6,561 nucleotides of DNA from assembly GCA_003450555.1 (NCBI GenBank), contig DMFQ01000476.1, positions 1 to 6,561 of the forward strand, in the 5' to 3' direction. The position numbers and the translations under genes are program-made. Numbering within the stretch: position 1 is the stretch's first letter; each line of letters begins with the position of its first letter. The stretch comes from Ktedonobacter sp. Its GTDB lineage: Bacteria > Chloroflexota > Ktedonobacteria > Ktedonobacterales > Ktedonobacteraceae. The notes under the pieces are model-generated. The model worked only from the letters and a program-made list of their open reading frames with translations. It was not told the DNA's origin and ran no database searches. Of this stretch, positions 6,546-6,561 are shown in pieces.

Positions 6546-6561
6546 TATTTTCGCGAAAATA
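6546..6561. repeat. Perfect 16-bp palindrome at the window edge
   Basis: TATTTTCGCGAAAATA is identical to its reverse complement. It lies about 133 bp upstream of the peptidase start codon and touches the last base of the window, so the symmetry may extend further. A palindrome of this length and base pattern in an upstream region looks like an operator for a dimeric repressor. The regulator is not visible here, and the site could serve a gene outside the window. Confidence 0.55.

Noticed and set aside
1..6561. Mobile elements, CRISPR, tRNA or rRNA
   Set aside because: No transposase, spaced direct repeats, cloverleaf-like sequence or rRNA-like stretch was seen; genes occupy nearly all of the window.

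Overview
The window reads as bacterial chromosome of intermediate GC with four protein genes, all on the minus strand, so transcription runs from right to left. No tRNA, rRNA, CRISPR array, transposon or phage gene is visible. The protein types (a long K+-independent H+-pyrophosphatase, a CBS/DRTGG family II pyrophosphatase, and a PKD-bearing M28 peptidase with a C-terminal membrane anchor) and the good Shine-Dalgarno sites fit a Chloroflexota bacterium of the Ktedonobacteria type. That assignment is from memory of such proteins and is only moderately secure.

Layout in transcription order. (1) 6561-6414: upstream region with AT-rich, promoter-like sequence and a perfect 16-bp palindrome at the very edge. 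(2) 6413-4641: a secreted, membrane-anchored M28 zinc peptidase-like protein with a PKD domain. The usual last zinc-ligand histidine appears to be glutamine. (3) 4640-4552: short gap with a candidate promoter and a spaced inverted repeat touching the ribosome binding site. (4) 4551-4048: an OsmC/Ohr-family protein. (5) 4016-2364: a 550-residue Mn-dependent family II inorganic pyrophosphatase carrying two CBS domains and a DRTGG domain, 31 bp behind the OsmC gene and probably co-transcribed with it. (6) 2363-2100: intergenic region with a strong sigma-70/SigA-type promoter and a leader of about 140 nt containing several short symmetrical elements. (7) 2099-1: a membrane-bound H+-translocating pyrophosphatase (hppA), whose last part (about 100 residues, including the final catalytic motif) lies beyond the left edge.

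The most coherent biological theme is pyrophosphate. A soluble pyrophosphatase that should be tuned by adenine nucleotides through its CBS domains lies next to, and points the same way as, an energy-conserving membrane pyrophosphatase. These two enzymes compete for the same substrate: one releases the energy as heat, the other stores it as a proton gradient. Having them adjacent but under separate promoters suggests controlled partitioning of PPi. This is inference. I found no clearly unprecedented system in the window; the best leads are the pyrophosphatase pair, the altered zinc site of the peptidase and the structured hppA leader.
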